64,000 nucleotides of DNA from Rhizobium herbae (GTDB lineage Bacteria > Pseudomonadota > Alphaproteobacteria > Rhizobiales > Rhizobiaceae): contig NZ_JAGGJV010000002.1 of the NCBI RefSeq assembly GCF_017873135.1, forward strand, positions 186,001-250,000, in the 5' to 3' direction. Under the pieces are notes generated by a model that saw only the letters and a list, made by a program, of their open reading frames with translations, did no database searches and was not told where the DNA came from. Positions 22,395-34,232 of this stretch are shown piece by piece. The translations under genes and the position numbers were made by a program. Position 1 is the stretch's first letter. Every line of letters starts with the position of its first letter.

Positions 22395-22422
22395 GGAGCG
22401 GGCGGACAATGCCGCCCGCTCC
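22395..22422 (-). terminator. Strong GC-rich stem-loop just after pseC
   Basis: A perfect 11-bp stem (GGAGCGGGCGG and its complement) with a 6-base loop lies 7 bases after the pseC stop. No U tract follows on the pseC transcript, so it may act as a 3' stabilising hairpin or as a weak terminator. Confidence 0.5.
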
Positions 22423-22429
22423 GGATGGC

Positions 22430-24772
<2,343 letters not shown>

Positions 24773-25525
24773 CTATTTGTAACTGAACAGAACCCCTTCC
24801 GCCTGTCCCGACGCGATCACCGAGCGCACGGCATCAAAAAGCTCGCTCGTTCGAGCAACGCGCAATCCAGGCCCCTCCTTCGGCCTGCTTCCGCGGTAAA
24901 TCCCCGCCTCCCATAAACGCTTCTCCATTCCCTCAACGTCTGTCAAAACACCCTTTTCGAGATCGCGCACGAAAATGGAAAATGTTCTCGTATCCGGGCT
25001 GCCGTCCCATCCCGTATATTTTCCCGAAAAATCCTTGTGGTAACGGTAAGGCACGTCGCACATTTCCTCGACGTGGTGATAAAAGGTCATGCTGTTCTGG
25101 CCGGGCATATCAAGAACGGCAACCTTTCCATTCAGTTCAATAATTTTTCCGAACGGAGAGTCCTTCCCGTAGGCGCTCTTGTTGGCAATCGTGGAGAACT
25201 GGTCCTTCGCGGCGCCGATCACCGCGAAGGAATAGACGGGATGACCTGTCCGCACAGCTCCAGGATAGGCTCTCGCGGCCTCGGTAAGGGTGCCCATGTG
25301 GGACGGCGTTTCGCGGATGTCGAAATCGGCTCCTTTGCAGAAGTCGAAGTTGAACAACGGAAATATAACCGTGCCGCCCGGCCCGACGGCATCGATGAAC
25401 GATTGAAGGATCTGGGCAGGCGAATAGCCCAGAGCGCATGTTCTTTTGATGCTGCTGTGAATAAGGACGACATCGTTCTCGTCAAGTCCCGCGTCTTTCC
25501 ATTGGCGCGTCAAAAATTCTGTCAC
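24773..25525 (-). CDS. AAC(3)-family N-acyltransferase in pse locus
   Basis: The 250-residue protein belongs to the aminoglycoside N3-acetyltransferase fold family. It has VVLIHSSIKR (about 19-28), the GPGGTVIFP strand (about 48-56) and TGHPVYSFAVIGA with the conserved His (about 93-105). In polysaccharide loci such proteins usually acylate amino sugars rather than antibiotics. Because no pseH is visible, it is a candidate for acylating the 4-amino group of the PseC product, or for adding another acyl group later. The start codon is GTG with AGGGAGG upstream. It lies 25 bases after the DUF4910 gene. Confidence 0.85.
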   Translation of the reverse strand: MTEFLTRQWKDAGLDENDVVLIHSSIKRTCALGYSPAQILQSFIDAVGPGGTVIFPLFNFDFCKGADFDIRETPSHMGTLTEAARAYPGAVRTGHPVYSFAVIGAAKDQFSTIANKSAYGKDSPFGKIIELNGKVAVLDMPGQNSMTFYHHVEEMCDVPYRYHKDFSGKYTGWDGSPDTRTFSIFVRDLEKGVLTDVEGMEKRLWEAGIYRGSRPKEGPGLRVARTSELFDAVRSVIASGQAEGVLFSYK

Positions 25526-25550
25526 GGCAGTCGTTCCTCCCTCTGCTAGA

Positions 25551-26882
25551 CTAGGTTTTTAGAACCGTTTTTATCATGTCCATTTTCTGCAACTCCCTGA
25601 GAATCGGTATCAACTGATCGGCTCCGCAACCGATTTTCGCAGCAATTTCCAACAACCCCCGCTTTCCATCCGCAAGCGAAAGCATCATCAAAAGCCTGTT
25701 CAGGGTCGTGCGGTGATCGGTAAAGCCATCACTGGAGCTGCCCCGGTTCATGGGAGAATTGATGGTCGGATAAAGTCCGCGCCGCCCAAGCTGGGGCTCG
25801 CCGTAAGGATGCGTGTTTTCCAGGAAGCTATCGTGCAAATCGAATACTTCGATAAATTCGCTCAGAGCATCGGCTGCGCGCTCCACCTGTTCAATCCGCA
25901 TAAACCGCTTGTCATCCGCCGACGTGTGATATTCGACAAACTGCCCGTAGACAGTACGGGCCGCCTGGATGACGGGGAGGTTGAAGCCCGGCGAACAGAA
26001 CTGCCTTTCATCCGAACCCGATATCGGTGTGAACTCCCGGATTTCGAACCTGTTGGGATACTGCGCGGCAAAAGTCCTCGCGAGCCTGTCAATCGGGCCG
26101 GGCGTCGCCACCCAGTCCTGCCGGGACATCTTGAAGCTCAGCGTATCGCGATGACCGCCGAGGCAGGTCAAGACCATGCCGCCGACGAGGTGTTTGCCGA
26201 TCTCTTCCCCGAAGCGGCTGAGATAGCAGATCGAACCTATCGTTTCCGGGCAGAGCAGGAAGACATAGGTGTGATGCCGGTGCGGCATCGCCTTTATGCG
26301 CTCATACATGCGAAGCAGTCCGAGTGGGCCGGACAGTTCGTTGTTGGCCATGCTCGGATGGCAAAGGTAGGATGAAATCAGGATCGTCTTTTCGGTTTCC
26401 CCCGGCAGCACAGACGTCGCAAAATTGACCTCTCCAGGCTGAAGCTTCGTTCTTATGTCGACCGTATACTGCCCTTCAGGCAGGTTTTCGCGCTGCCGGT
26501 GGGTCAGGCAGAAGCCCCAGCGCGGGCTGTAGTAGCTGGTTACATAGGGAATGGCATCCGGCAGATGGGGCAACGAATGCAGGTGCGGCTGAAGCTCGGC
26601 AAGCGAAATGCTGGCTGAATGCGGAACGGAATAATTCACGAGATGAAGGTTGTTCTGCGCGAAGTCGCAAATGACACTTCCATCCGGCCCGACAAGCCGC
26701 GCGCTTTCGACGGACCATTCGTCCGGCACGGTCCAGTCCAGGACGGTCTGGCCACTGGCGATCCCATGCATTTCAAGCGGTATGTATTCCCCAAGGATTT
26801 GAAGGCTTTCGCGAAGGCCAGGCCCCGTGATGCTTCGGCAAATGGGGAAAAGACGGTCGAAGATTGAAGAAAGATCGAACAT
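25551..26882 (-). CDS. DUF4910/M28 aminopeptidase-like protein
   Basis: The 443-residue protein has an N-terminal insert of the DUF2172 type (about 40-150), a zinc-aminopeptidase-like core and a C-terminal winged helix (about 385-443, LLEIAAKIGCGADQLIPILREL). Metal-site candidates are H175 in LCHPSMANNE, E213 in CPETIGS, D246 in GGHRDT, and His in EYHTSADD near 340. Such proteins occur in surface-polysaccharide loci, but their substrate is unknown to me. With the neighbouring ATP-grasp and AAC(3)-like genes it may tailor a sugar with an amino-acid-like group; that is inference. Confidence 0.8.
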   Translation of the reverse strand: MFDLSSIFDRLFPICRSITGPGLRESLQILGEYIPLEMHGIASGQTVLDWTVPDEWSVESARLVGPDGSVICDFAQNNLHLVNYSVPHSASISLAELQPHLHSLPHLPDAIPYVTSYYSPRWGFCLTHRQRENLPEGQYTVDIRTKLQPGEVNFATSVLPGETEKTILISSYLCHPSMANNELSGPLGLLRMYERIKAMPHRHHTYVFLLCPETIGSICYLSRFGEEIGKHLVGGMVLTCLGGHRDTLSFKMSRQDWVATPGPIDRLARTFAAQYPNRFEIREFTPISGSDERQFCSPGFNLPVIQAARTVYGQFVEYHTSADDKRFMRIEQVERAADALSEFIEVFDLHDSFLENTHPYGEPQLGRRGLYPTINSPMNRGSSSDGFTDHRTTLNRLLMMLSLADGKRGLLEIAAKIGCGADQLIPILRELQKMDMIKTVLKT

Positions 26883-26908
26883 GATTCCAGAACTTTTCTC
26901 TGCGAGTG

Positions 26909-29900
26909 TTAGGCGCTCAACTGCATGGCAGGTTCGGGAAATGCGGCAACTTCCTCTGCGCCCGGCTCCCGCCCCGTGCCAAGGGCACGTGCAGTCAGTT
27001 CACGCACGGCCGGGTCCCGGCGCTTCTTCAGATCTTCCTGATACCAGATCGGCGGATACAGCGTTTTATTCGTCACCGGCCGGGTATGGTACCGATATGG
27101 CAGAGTGAAGCTTTCGCTGGCCATATACTCCAGCCAGCACGCTGCGCGCTCGCGGATGTCGCGTGCGGCGACGATCGGGCTTTCAAAGCGAAGCATCCGT
27201 TCGAAGTCCGCTCTGTTCTTGGGAACCGGGTGTCCGATCGGGTAGTCGATCGGTGCGAAGTGGCCCGCGAGAATGCAGGGAATCCCCATGATCCCGAGTT
27301 CGATCGTCGTTGTTCCGTTGTATATGAGGCCGACATCGATGAGGTCCTTCATGTCATGCATATCGAACCAGCGATGGCCCAGAACCATGACATTCTCGCT
27401 CGATGGATTCTCGATCAGATCTGCGAAGAACTCATTCGGGAAGGTGGCGATCTCGTTGTTTATCTCGTGCGGATGCGGTTTGATCAGCAGCAACGTATTG
27501 CTGCCATCGACGGCTTCCACGCAGTTGTTGATCCAATCCTTCATGCTGGTATGGGCGGGACCGCCATCGAATGGCAGGCCGGAATCGCAGACCACTTTTC
27601 CGAAAGCACAGGCGACCTTGCCGCCTTTCGCGCGCCAGGCCGCGATTTTCTCCCTGGCTTCGACGGCTTCCGGCGGAAGCGTCTTGACGCCGCTGGTCGA
27701 GCGCTTCACTTTTGTGACGTTTTCAAACCGCTCCAGCATTTCCGGTGCCTGGAAGCGGCGATCCTGATAGTAGCGTTCGAAATTCTCCGGAACGGGGAAG
27801 CTCGCCGACCTGACGTTTTTATGGCGCGTCATGTTCCGCAGCACGAGCCGCTGGGATACATTGGTCGAAAAATTGGTGAAGTAGTTTTGATACCCGTTGG
27901 CGGCATGCAGGAAGAAGAACGTATCGGGATTGCCGCGTTGCTCGCAGAAGAATCGATGCAATGAATCGGGCAGGCGATTATTGTACAACGACATCGTAGC
28001 GAAACGCAGGCCTGTTTCCTGCTGGATTGCGTGGGCGTAGTCGAGAACGCGCGCCGTGCAGCGCGTCCAGCTGGCCAGTCCGCTGATATAACGCTGAAGC
28101 GACGGGCAGCCATAGTCGACATTGTAGCAACGACGATTGATCGCGGCGTCTTCCCAGATGGGATGGGAGAGGTCCATGTCGCCCCAGCGCAGGCTACCCT
28201 TCGCCGGTTCGAACGTAAAATCGGAGACATCCGGTAGGATTTTGGCGCGGCTGGGATGAATAGCGCTCATTCGCATCACGGCGCCGTTCATGGCGTCGAT
28301 GGCACGGATTCCAGTTTTTTCGATCGGAAGCAGCCCTTCGACCGTCGGGATGACGGCCCATCCCTGCTTTTTCATCTCGACGAGAACTTTTATCGGATAA
28401 AGCCGCAACTGGCTTATGTTGCGCGGAGAAACCAGGACGACGCCTTTCGGGCGTCTCGGCTGCGGAACGCTTGCAAATATCTTTGCCGTCTTATCGAGGA
28501 ATTTCAATTCTCCGATACGATTGATCAGCTGATAGCTCAGCGTGGGGGAGAAGCGCCCAGGTTCCGACAGCATCTGACCGTGAATGTCATAGACAATGTC
28601 AAGCGCCTGCTTAAACCGGCCTTGCCGCTCTGCAATATTGACGTATTCGAGACAGCACGGCATCACCCGAAAGTTCTCAGGCAGCTTATCGAACATTGCT
28701 ACCGCGTCTTTGTATCGGCCGGACGATTTTGCCCAGCGAAAATAGCTTTTAATGTCCAGTGCTCTGAGTGGCAGAATATGCGACACGTTGGAGATTATTT
28801 TGTTTGCATGCCTCATGTCTTCAGCCTCGGCTGAAATTTCGGCGGCGGCAGCCCAGATCAACGGTTGATAACCCGGTTTCTTCGAGAGAGTGAGGCATCT
28901 CCGGATGATCTGGGCACTTTCCTCGGCCAGACCGAGTTTCCGCGAGAGATTGAGCATCATGCACAATTCGGAAACGACCTGCCTCTGCCCACCGGCCTTC
29001 CTTACGTTGCGTCCGAAAATGCCTTCATGTTCCGCAACAAGCTCCAGCATCCGTGTTCTCGCAAGATCGTAGGCATCGGCATAGCTGGTTACACGCCGCA
29101 CGCCCTGCCGCAGCATTTCTCCGATAACATGAAGCTTGGCGATCAGTGTCGGCGCTTCCTGGAAGTCACGGTCGCACGCCTCAAGATATTCAGAGTGCAG
29201 ACGTCCCTGCAGATAATGTTCCTTGAAGCGGAGAAGCTGTCGAGTGCTTTCGGGAAGAGCCTGGGCCTGGCTCTCCGGCGCCGCTTCCGCTCCCTCTGCA
29301 ATATTTACGTAGCTTGCGGTTTCGAGCGACTGTTCGCCGTCCCCGAGCAAGCTCCCGGACTGCAGATCCGCCTTGGTGTCCGATGCTTCAACGACGGTGC
29401 TGGTGCTTGAGGAATCATCGGCAAAATCCATCTGATCGCGGGCAATCTGATCGACAGTACGCCAGCAGTTGCGCAGGGCCGTGAATCGGCGCTTTTCTTT
29501 CGGATTATCAGCGAGATGCGGCCGCGCGAGTTCGCGGACGAGGGTTTGGCTCGCCTTGCGGTAGTCGCCCTGCATCGCCTCGCACATCGTGACGATATGA
29601 ATAAGGTAGACGCTGCGGGGATGTTTCTTGCGCACGGCCCGGGCCGCTTTCAAAAGAACGCGGCGTCCGCCTTCGGTCACGATCTCCCTGGAGATCAGCC
29701 GGCCGACTTCAATCGGCGCCGGCTGCTCCACTTTCTCCAACTGTGCGAGACGTTCGAAAATACTCTGAAAATTCTTGGTTTTGGCATAGTTGATCAATTC
29801 ACCGTTCTGCCGCCGCAACCGATACTCTTCCGCAGCCGTAAACTGGCCGGATAGACGGCTCGTCCTTTCAAGCTGGCGCAGCATCTTGAGGGTGGCCGGG

Positions 29901-30058
29901 CCGTTGCTGTCTGCGATTTTCAGGGTTGCAAGCGCAAGGCGTGGCAGACTTCTTGCGGATAACCATCCCCCCAGCAACCGGGGTGCATGGTACAGCAGGT
30001 CGCGCTTGAGGCGTGAAAGAGTGCCGCCTTTGGCTGGCTGTTGTTTGATCGGTGTCAA
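26909..30058 (-). CDS. Large TPR-like / KpsS-type glycosyltransferase fusion
   Basis: The 1049-residue protein has a long N-terminal helical-repeat region (about 40-520), with a low-complexity acidic stretch near 215-270. A C-terminal domain (about 540-1000) resembles capsule-polysaccharide glycosyltransferases of the KpsS/KpsC group: LLLIKPHPHE (K860-E865), then a YNGTTTIELG segment about 45 residues later, the usual nucleotide-sugar-binding pair. It has no signal peptide. It probably transfers nonulosonic or Kdo-like sugars. The start is TTG, overlapping the pseI stop (TTGA), with GGAGG upstream; the next ATG would remove about 58 residues. Confidence 0.75.
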   Translation of the reverse strand: MTPIKQQPAKGGTLSRLKRDLLYHAPRLLGGWLSARSLPRLALATLKIADSNGPATLKMLRQLERTSRLSGQFTAAEEYRLRRQNGELINYAKTKNFQSIFERLAQLEKVEQPAPIEVGRLISREIVTEGGRRVLLKAARAVRKKHPRSVYLIHIVTMCEAMQGDYRKASQTLVRELARPHLADNPKEKRRFTALRNCWRTVDQIARDQMDFADDSSSTSTVVEASDTKADLQSGSLLGDGEQSLETASYVNIAEGAEAAPESQAQALPESTRQLLRFKEHYLQGRLHSEYLEACDRDFQEAPTLIAKLHVIGEMLRQGVRRVTSYADAYDLARTRMLELVAEHEGIFGRNVRKAGGQRQVVSELCMMLNLSRKLGLAEESAQIIRRCLTLSKKPGYQPLIWAAAAEISAEAEDMRHANKIISNVSHILPLRALDIKSYFRWAKSSGRYKDAVAMFDKLPENFRVMPCCLEYVNIAERQGRFKQALDIVYDIHGQMLSEPGRFSPTLSYQLINRIGELKFLDKTAKIFASVPQPRRPKGVVLVSPRNISQLRLYPIKVLVEMKKQGWAVIPTVEGLLPIEKTGIRAIDAMNGAVMRMSAIHPSRAKILPDVSDFTFEPAKGSLRWGDMDLSHPIWEDAAINRRCYNVDYGCPSLQRYISGLASWTRCTARVLDYAHAIQQETGLRFATMSLYNNRLPDSLHRFFCEQRGNPDTFFFLHAANGYQNYFTNFSTNVSQRLVLRNMTRHKNVRSASFPVPENFERYYQDRRFQAPEMLERFENVTKVKRSTSGVKTLPPEAVEAREKIAAWRAKGGKVACAFGKVVCDSGLPFDGGPAHTSMKDWINNCVEAVDGSNTLLLIKPHPHEINNEIATFPNEFFADLIENPSSENVMVLGHRWFDMHDMKDLIDVGLIYNGTTTIELGIMGIPCILAGHFAPIDYPIGHPVPKNRADFERMLRFESPIVAARDIRERAACWLEYMASESFTLPYRYHTRPVTNKTLYPPIWYQEDLKKRRDPAVRELTARALGTGREPGAEEVAAFPEPAMQLSA

Positions 30059-31128
30059 CTGTCTTCCCCCTCCAGTAGATCCCAGCTCATTGGCGTGCCG
30101 CGGCTGACATTGCGGCCAACACGGCGGCCGAGGAGCATCTCATAGTATTTGGGTGCGAGGCCCGAGCCAGGGCGGATGCGGCGTAACGATGAAGGGGTGA
30201 GGATGTCGCCTGCCTTCAGGTCTTCGCCAATATAAAGTGAACGGCGCTTCTTGCGGCCGGCCTGCTCGGAAGCCGTGCCGCCGAAGTGGATCCGCCCGAG
30301 CGCCTGATAGGCGCGTTCGGTCTCGTCCACGAGGCTGGTGAATTCACCCGGTTCCAGCGAGAAGGCGGAATCAACGCCGCCTTCGCTGCGATCGATGATG
30401 AAGTGTTTCTCGATGACGCTGGCGCCGAGCGCGATTGCGGCCACGGAAACGCCGATACCGAGCGTATGGTCCGACAGGCCGACATTGCAGCCGAAGGTCG
30501 CCTTGATCTGCGGGATGGTCAGAAGGTTGGTGTTTTCCGGAGAGGCCGGATAGCTGGAGGTGCATTTGAGCAGCGTCAGGTTCGTGCAGCCGGCCGACAT
30601 CGCCGCCTCGACCGCTTCGGCGATCTCGACGACCGTTGCCATGCCCGTGGAGATGATCATCGGTTTGCCGGTGCTGGCCACTGCCTTGATCAACGGCAGG
30701 TCGACAGCTTCGAAGGAGGCGATCTTGTAGCAGGGTGCATTCAGCGACTCGAGCAACTCCACGGCGTCTTCGCTGAAGGGTGTCGAGAAGCAGAGGATCC
30801 CTTTTTCGCGGGCGCGATCGAAAATCGGCTTGTGCCATTCGGCCGGAGTCTTGGCTTCTTCATAAAGGTCGTACAGGCGACGACCCGCCCAGAGCGACTT
30901 CGGGTCGCGGATGGAGAACTCGCCTTCGTCGAGGTCCAGCGTCATGCTGTCGGCGGTGAACGTCTGGATCTTCAGGGCATGTGCGCCAGTGGCGGCCGCG
31001 GCATCGACGATCTCAAGCGCGCGCTGCAGCGAGGCATTATGATTGCCCGACATTTCCGCGATGATGAACGGCGAGCCATCCGCCTTCAAACCATGCGCCG
31101 CGCCGAGTTCCTCTTTCAATGTAAGCAT
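30055..31128 (-). CDS. pseI: Pseudaminic acid synthase
   Basis: The enzyme condenses 2,4-diacetamido-2,4,6-trideoxy-L-altrose with phosphoenolpyruvate to give pseudaminic acid. It has 357 residues: a NeuB-type TIM barrel (about 15-280) with FIIAEMSGNHN, KIQTFTADSMTL, and a CTSSYP...SDHT segment for the PEP and metal sites, then a C-terminal antifreeze-like SAF domain (about 290-350). The EMSGNHN and TADSMT variants separate PseI from NeuB and LegI. It lies 43 bases after the epimerase gene and overlaps the next gene. Confidence 0.94.
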   Translation of the reverse strand: MLTLKEELGAAHGLKADGSPFIIAEMSGNHNASLQRALEIVDAAAATGAHALKIQTFTADSMTLDLDEGEFSIRDPKSLWAGRRLYDLYEEAKTPAEWHKPIFDRAREKGILCFSTPFSEDAVELLESLNAPCYKIASFEAVDLPLIKAVASTGKPMIISTGMATVVEIAEAVEAAMSAGCTNLTLLKCTSSYPASPENTNLLTIPQIKATFGCNVGLSDHTLGIGVSVAAIALGASVIEKHFIIDRSEGGVDSAFSLEPGEFTSLVDETERAYQALGRIHFGGTASEQAGRKKRRSLYIGEDLKAGDILTPSSLRRIRPGSGLAPKYYEMLLGRRVGRNVSRGTPMSWDLLEGEDS

Positions 31129-31171
31129 TCATAAACACCTTTCAAACGGATATCGAAAATTCGTCAGCCCT

Positions 31172-32074
31172 CTAGGCTGCGAGGTCGCGTGTACTGCGAA
31201 AATCTTCGAGGCCGCTGCGCAGCGAAAAGCGCGGTTCCCATCCCAATGTCGCTCGGGCTGCTTCCAGATCCATAACGGTTCTGGGCGCCTCTTTCTTCAC
31301 TTCGTCTTCGACGGAAAGATTGCCGGTATTGTCAAAGACGTCATTGACCGTTTCGGCGATTTCAAGCACGGGCAAAGCCCGGCCGCCGCCGATATTGAAA
31401 ACCCCCGCCGAACAGGGGGTGCGCAGAGACGACAGAATGGCCGCCGTCGCGTCGCGGATATAAATCTGATCGATGCGATAGTCCATATTTCCCTTCAGCA
31501 CCAGCTTTTCACGCTTGCCGGCCTGATCGATGAACTTCATCAGCGCCGGAGTGCCTTTTTCGCCATGGCCGTAGACGGCTGCGAAACGAAGGGACAGCGC
31601 CGCCAAACCATGAAGACGCGCATGCATTTCCACGCAGGATTCGCCCATCAGTTTCGACAGGGCATAAGCATTGATGGGGCGAGGCGGGGACGTTTCCTTG
31701 TAGGGAAGGCCGCTTGCGGGCGAATAGACCGCGATCGTCGATGCGTAGATGACCTTCCTGACGCCAGCCGATGCACAGGCGGCCATGAGGTTGCCGACGA
31801 CTTCGACATTCGGATGGAGAAACGGCGACACATCATCCTGGTTGTCTTCGCGGGTCATGCGACGTCCGGCAAGATGCACGACGGCGTCCACGCCTTCGAG
31901 CACGGACTTGAGGCTTTCGCGACTGTAATCCGTCTGCCGGGCACGGGCATCCGGCGCGGGGGCGCGGCCCAGCACGACGGGTGCGTAACCCGCTGCTTTC
32001 AGGTCATCGACGAGATATCGTCCGATGAACCCTGAACCGCCTGTTATCGCGATCGCGCCGGTCTCGATCTTCAT
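31172..32074 (-). CDS. NAD-dependent sugar epimerase/dehydratase
   Basis: The 300-residue extended short-chain dehydrogenase has the NAD loop ITGGSGFIG (9-17) and the catalytic Ser/Thr, Tyr and Lys region (YASTIAVY ... NAYALSKLMGE). It probably acts on a nucleotide sugar, by epimerisation, reduction or dehydration; the substrate is not deducible. It is not one of the six standard Pse enzymes, so it points to an extra sugar or a modified nonulosonate. The ATG overlaps the ATP-grasp stop (ATGA at 32071-32074). Confidence 0.85.
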   Translation of the reverse strand: MKIETGAIAITGGSGFIGRYLVDDLKAAGYAPVVLGRAPAPDARARQTDYSRESLKSVLEGVDAVVHLAGRRMTREDNQDDVSPFLHPNVEVVGNLMAACASAGVRKVIYASTIAVYSPASGLPYKETSPPRPINAYALSKLMGESCVEMHARLHGLAALSLRFAAVYGHGEKGTPALMKFIDQAGKREKLVLKGNMDYRIDQIYIRDATAAILSSLRTPCSAGVFNIGGGRALPVLEIAETVNDVFDNTGNLSVEDEVKKEAPRTVMDLEAARATLGWEPRFSLRSGLEDFRSTRDLAA

Positions 32075-33186
32075 GCCGATTCCCGCACATAGTAGCCGAC
32101 GACTTCGAGCGTGCCGTTCACGGCCCTTACAGCCTCGCCGTCCTTGTATCGGTACTCGTGGTAGGCAAAATTGTCCGGCTTCGGGAATTTCATGCGGTCG
32201 AAATTTCCACCTGGCGGCATCTGCTGGAACATCAGTTCCATATTGGGGCCGGAATATTCCGGTGCGACCTTGCCGACCGATTTTCCGGTCAGGCAATCCA
32301 CTGTCATCTGGACGAGGTCGGCACCATACGACGCCTTGATCAGACGCCACATATGGCAGCCGTCCAGCCGTGGTGCGATCTCGACGACACGGGGACCGCC
32401 CTCGGTGATGATCATCTGGAAATAAAGCACGCCTGCCTTGATCTGCATTTTCGCGATGATCGCATCCACCAGGGCGAGGGCCTCTTCCTGGTGCCTGGCA
32501 GACACATGCACCGGCGGGATGAGATGACCGGCCGGCAGACCCAGGGCGAGGCCCTTGTGGACCAGGCGCTCGGACAGGACCTTCAATTGTGTCTTGCCAT
32601 CGCAGATCAGCACGTTGCAGGAAACCTCGACGCCATCGAGATAGGCTTCGACGATGGCCTTCTTCGATCGCGAGATTTCCAGCGCCTGGTTGACCGCATC
32701 GGCGAGTTCAACGGGGTTGGAGACCTTGACCACGCCGCGCTGGCCCTGTCCATCGACAGGCTTGACCACGCAGGGAAAGGCGCTCCAGCCCGCGGCGTCC
32801 TGCACTGTTGCGACATGGCGAAAGGGCACAGGGCTGAGATCGTGCTGCGTCAGGAACGCCCGGAGAGCTGCCTTGTTGTCCAGGAGGTCGATGAAGGCGC
32901 TGTCGAAGAAATGCGGCAGGCCCATCCTTTCGCTCAGGGCCACGACGGACTTGATCGCGACATCCGATGATATGGAATAGATGATATCGACACTGTGCTT
33001 GCGCGCGACGGCTTCGAGCGCATCGAGATCGACGATATTGACGTGTTCGACGGCATCACAGAACTGCTGTCCGACTTCACCGACGATGGGCGAGCAGCCG
33101 ACCACTCTCCAGCCTGCTGTTTTCAGGTACCGAATCAGGTCGGCCTGACCTGCATTGGTTCCCAGAACGAGAGCCGTCTTCCTCAT
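32071..33186 (-). CDS. ATP-grasp ligase in pse locus
   Basis: The 371-residue protein has an N-terminal preATP-grasp domain (GTNAGQADLIRYL) and an ATP-grasp domain with FPCVVKPVDGQGQRGV (about 136-151) as the nucleotide loop. The metal-binding end is VVEIAPRLDG (about 270-280). The fold resembles carbamoyl-phosphate-synthase-like and D-Ala-D-Ala-type ligases, which join a carboxylate to an amine or thiol through an acyl phosphate. In this operon it could attach an amino acid or a hydroxy acid to a sugar amine. It overlaps both neighbours by four bases (ATGA), so it is a core member of the operon. Confidence 0.85.
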   Translation of the reverse strand: MRKTALVLGTNAGQADLIRYLKTAGWRVVGCSPIVGEVGQQFCDAVEHVNIVDLDALEAVARKHSVDIIYSISSDVAIKSVVALSERMGLPHFFDSAFIDLLDNKAALRAFLTQHDLSPVPFRHVATVQDAAGWSAFPCVVKPVDGQGQRGVVKVSNPVELADAVNQALEISRSKKAIVEAYLDGVEVSCNVLICDGKTQLKVLSERLVHKGLALGLPAGHLIPPVHVSARHQEEALALVDAIIAKMQIKAGVLYFQMIITEGGPRVVEIAPRLDGCHMWRLIKASYGADLVQMTVDCLTGKSVGKVAPEYSGPNMELMFQQMPPGGNFDRMKFPKPDNFAYHEYRYKDGEAVRAVNGTLEVVGYYVRESA

Positions 33187-34232
33187 ATCGCGTCTTCCTC
33201 AAGTAGCGCAGCTATCAGGCGCAGCCCGCCGGATTTGTCGACCATCGCCTGTCCGCGAACGGCCATCTCTGTCCGCTGCGCCGTGTCGGCGAGCAGAGGC
33301 TCTATGGTTTCGCGGATCATGCTCCTCGTCACGTTGTCGATCGTCCCCAGCATTTTTGCTCCGGCCTTGTCCGCCCAGCCGCGGCATGGACGCACTTGAT
33401 TGGGCGCAAGTGCAACTAATATCATCGGTAGAGTGCACAATGCTGCCTCATAACTCATCGTTCCGCCTGCAATTATGGCAAGATCGCAGGAATTCATCAA
33501 TTCCGCGACCTTTTTTGGGTGCATAAAAAATTCAGCACGACCTTTGGGGAGTTCGGCAATGAGGTTCTCGTTCGCCTTGTTGCGCGGATTGCTGTTGCCA
33601 GACACGACGATCGCCGTGACGTTTTGCGCTCCGGCCGTCTCCATCAATGCTTCCAGCGTCAATCGAATGGCACCGAGATCGTCGCCGCCGCCGAAGGATA
33701 CCAGAATCCGCTGCACCGGCCGGCCGGCCGGCCGAATGTCGAGCGCGCTGAACTCCGGGCGCAACACGGCATAGCGTGGACCGAGCAGAAGCCGGGCATT
33801 CGGATTCTTGACATAGGCGGCGTAGTCTTCCGCCCGCTCGTAGGGGTTCGAATTGACGATGATGTCGGCGTGGAAATCCCAGGGTTTGCTCGCATCGAAC
33901 TGCTGCAGGAAGCGGATGCCATGCGCCTTCAGGCTCGCCTGATAGGCCGGATCGACACGGTAGTCGTCCATTACCGCATGGACCGCGTTCATCTCGCGGC
34001 ACACTGCCAGAAAATCCCTGGCGTCCTGCTCGCAGCTATAGTCTCCCAAAAGCGGGATCCAGCGCGAAAAAAGCTTGGCATCATTCGGCTCGCGGAGGTC
34101 TTCGGATGGGCCGACGATTGCGCAGACGTGCCCGCGCTCCGTCAGCAAGCGGGCCATTTCGCGGCAACGCATGAGGTGGCCGAGGCCGACGCGCGAACTC
34201 GCATTGCAACGAAAGACGACGGGAATGATCAT
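33183..34232 (-). CDS. pseG: UDP-sugar hydrolase of pseudaminic acid synthesis
   Basis: The enzyme cleaves UDP from UDP-2,4-diacetamido-2,4,6-trideoxy-beta-L-altropyranose. The 349-residue GT-B-type hydrolase has the PseG N-terminus FRCNASSRVGLGHLMR, with the catalytic-position His19, and a C-terminal UDP-binding stretch (AIIAGGTMSYEAALCTLPMI). The start at MIIPVVF is set by an exact ATGA overlap with the pseF stop; an in-frame extension upstream would lie inside pseF. Confidence 0.92.
   Translation of the reverse strand: MIIPVVFRCNASSRVGLGHLMRCREMARLLTERGHVCAIVGPSEDLREPNDAKLFSRWIPLLGDYSCEQDARDFLAVCREMNAVHAVMDDYRVDPAYQASLKAHGIRFLQQFDASKPWDFHADIIVNSNPYERAEDYAAYVKNPNARLLLGPRYAVLRPEFSALDIRPAGRPVQRILVSFGGGDDLGAIRLTLEALMETAGAQNVTAIVVSGNSNPRNKANENLIAELPKGRAEFFMHPKKVAELMNSCDLAIIAGGTMSYEAALCTLPMILVALAPNQVRPCRGWADKAGAKMLGTIDNVTRSMIRETIEPLLADTAQRTEMAVRGQAMVDKSGGLRLIAALLEEDAI

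Noticed and set aside
24773-25525. AAC(3)-like gene as an aminoglycoside resistance gene
   Set aside because: The fold family fits, but the gene sits within a sugar biosynthesis operon, so an amino-sugar acyltransferase is more likely.
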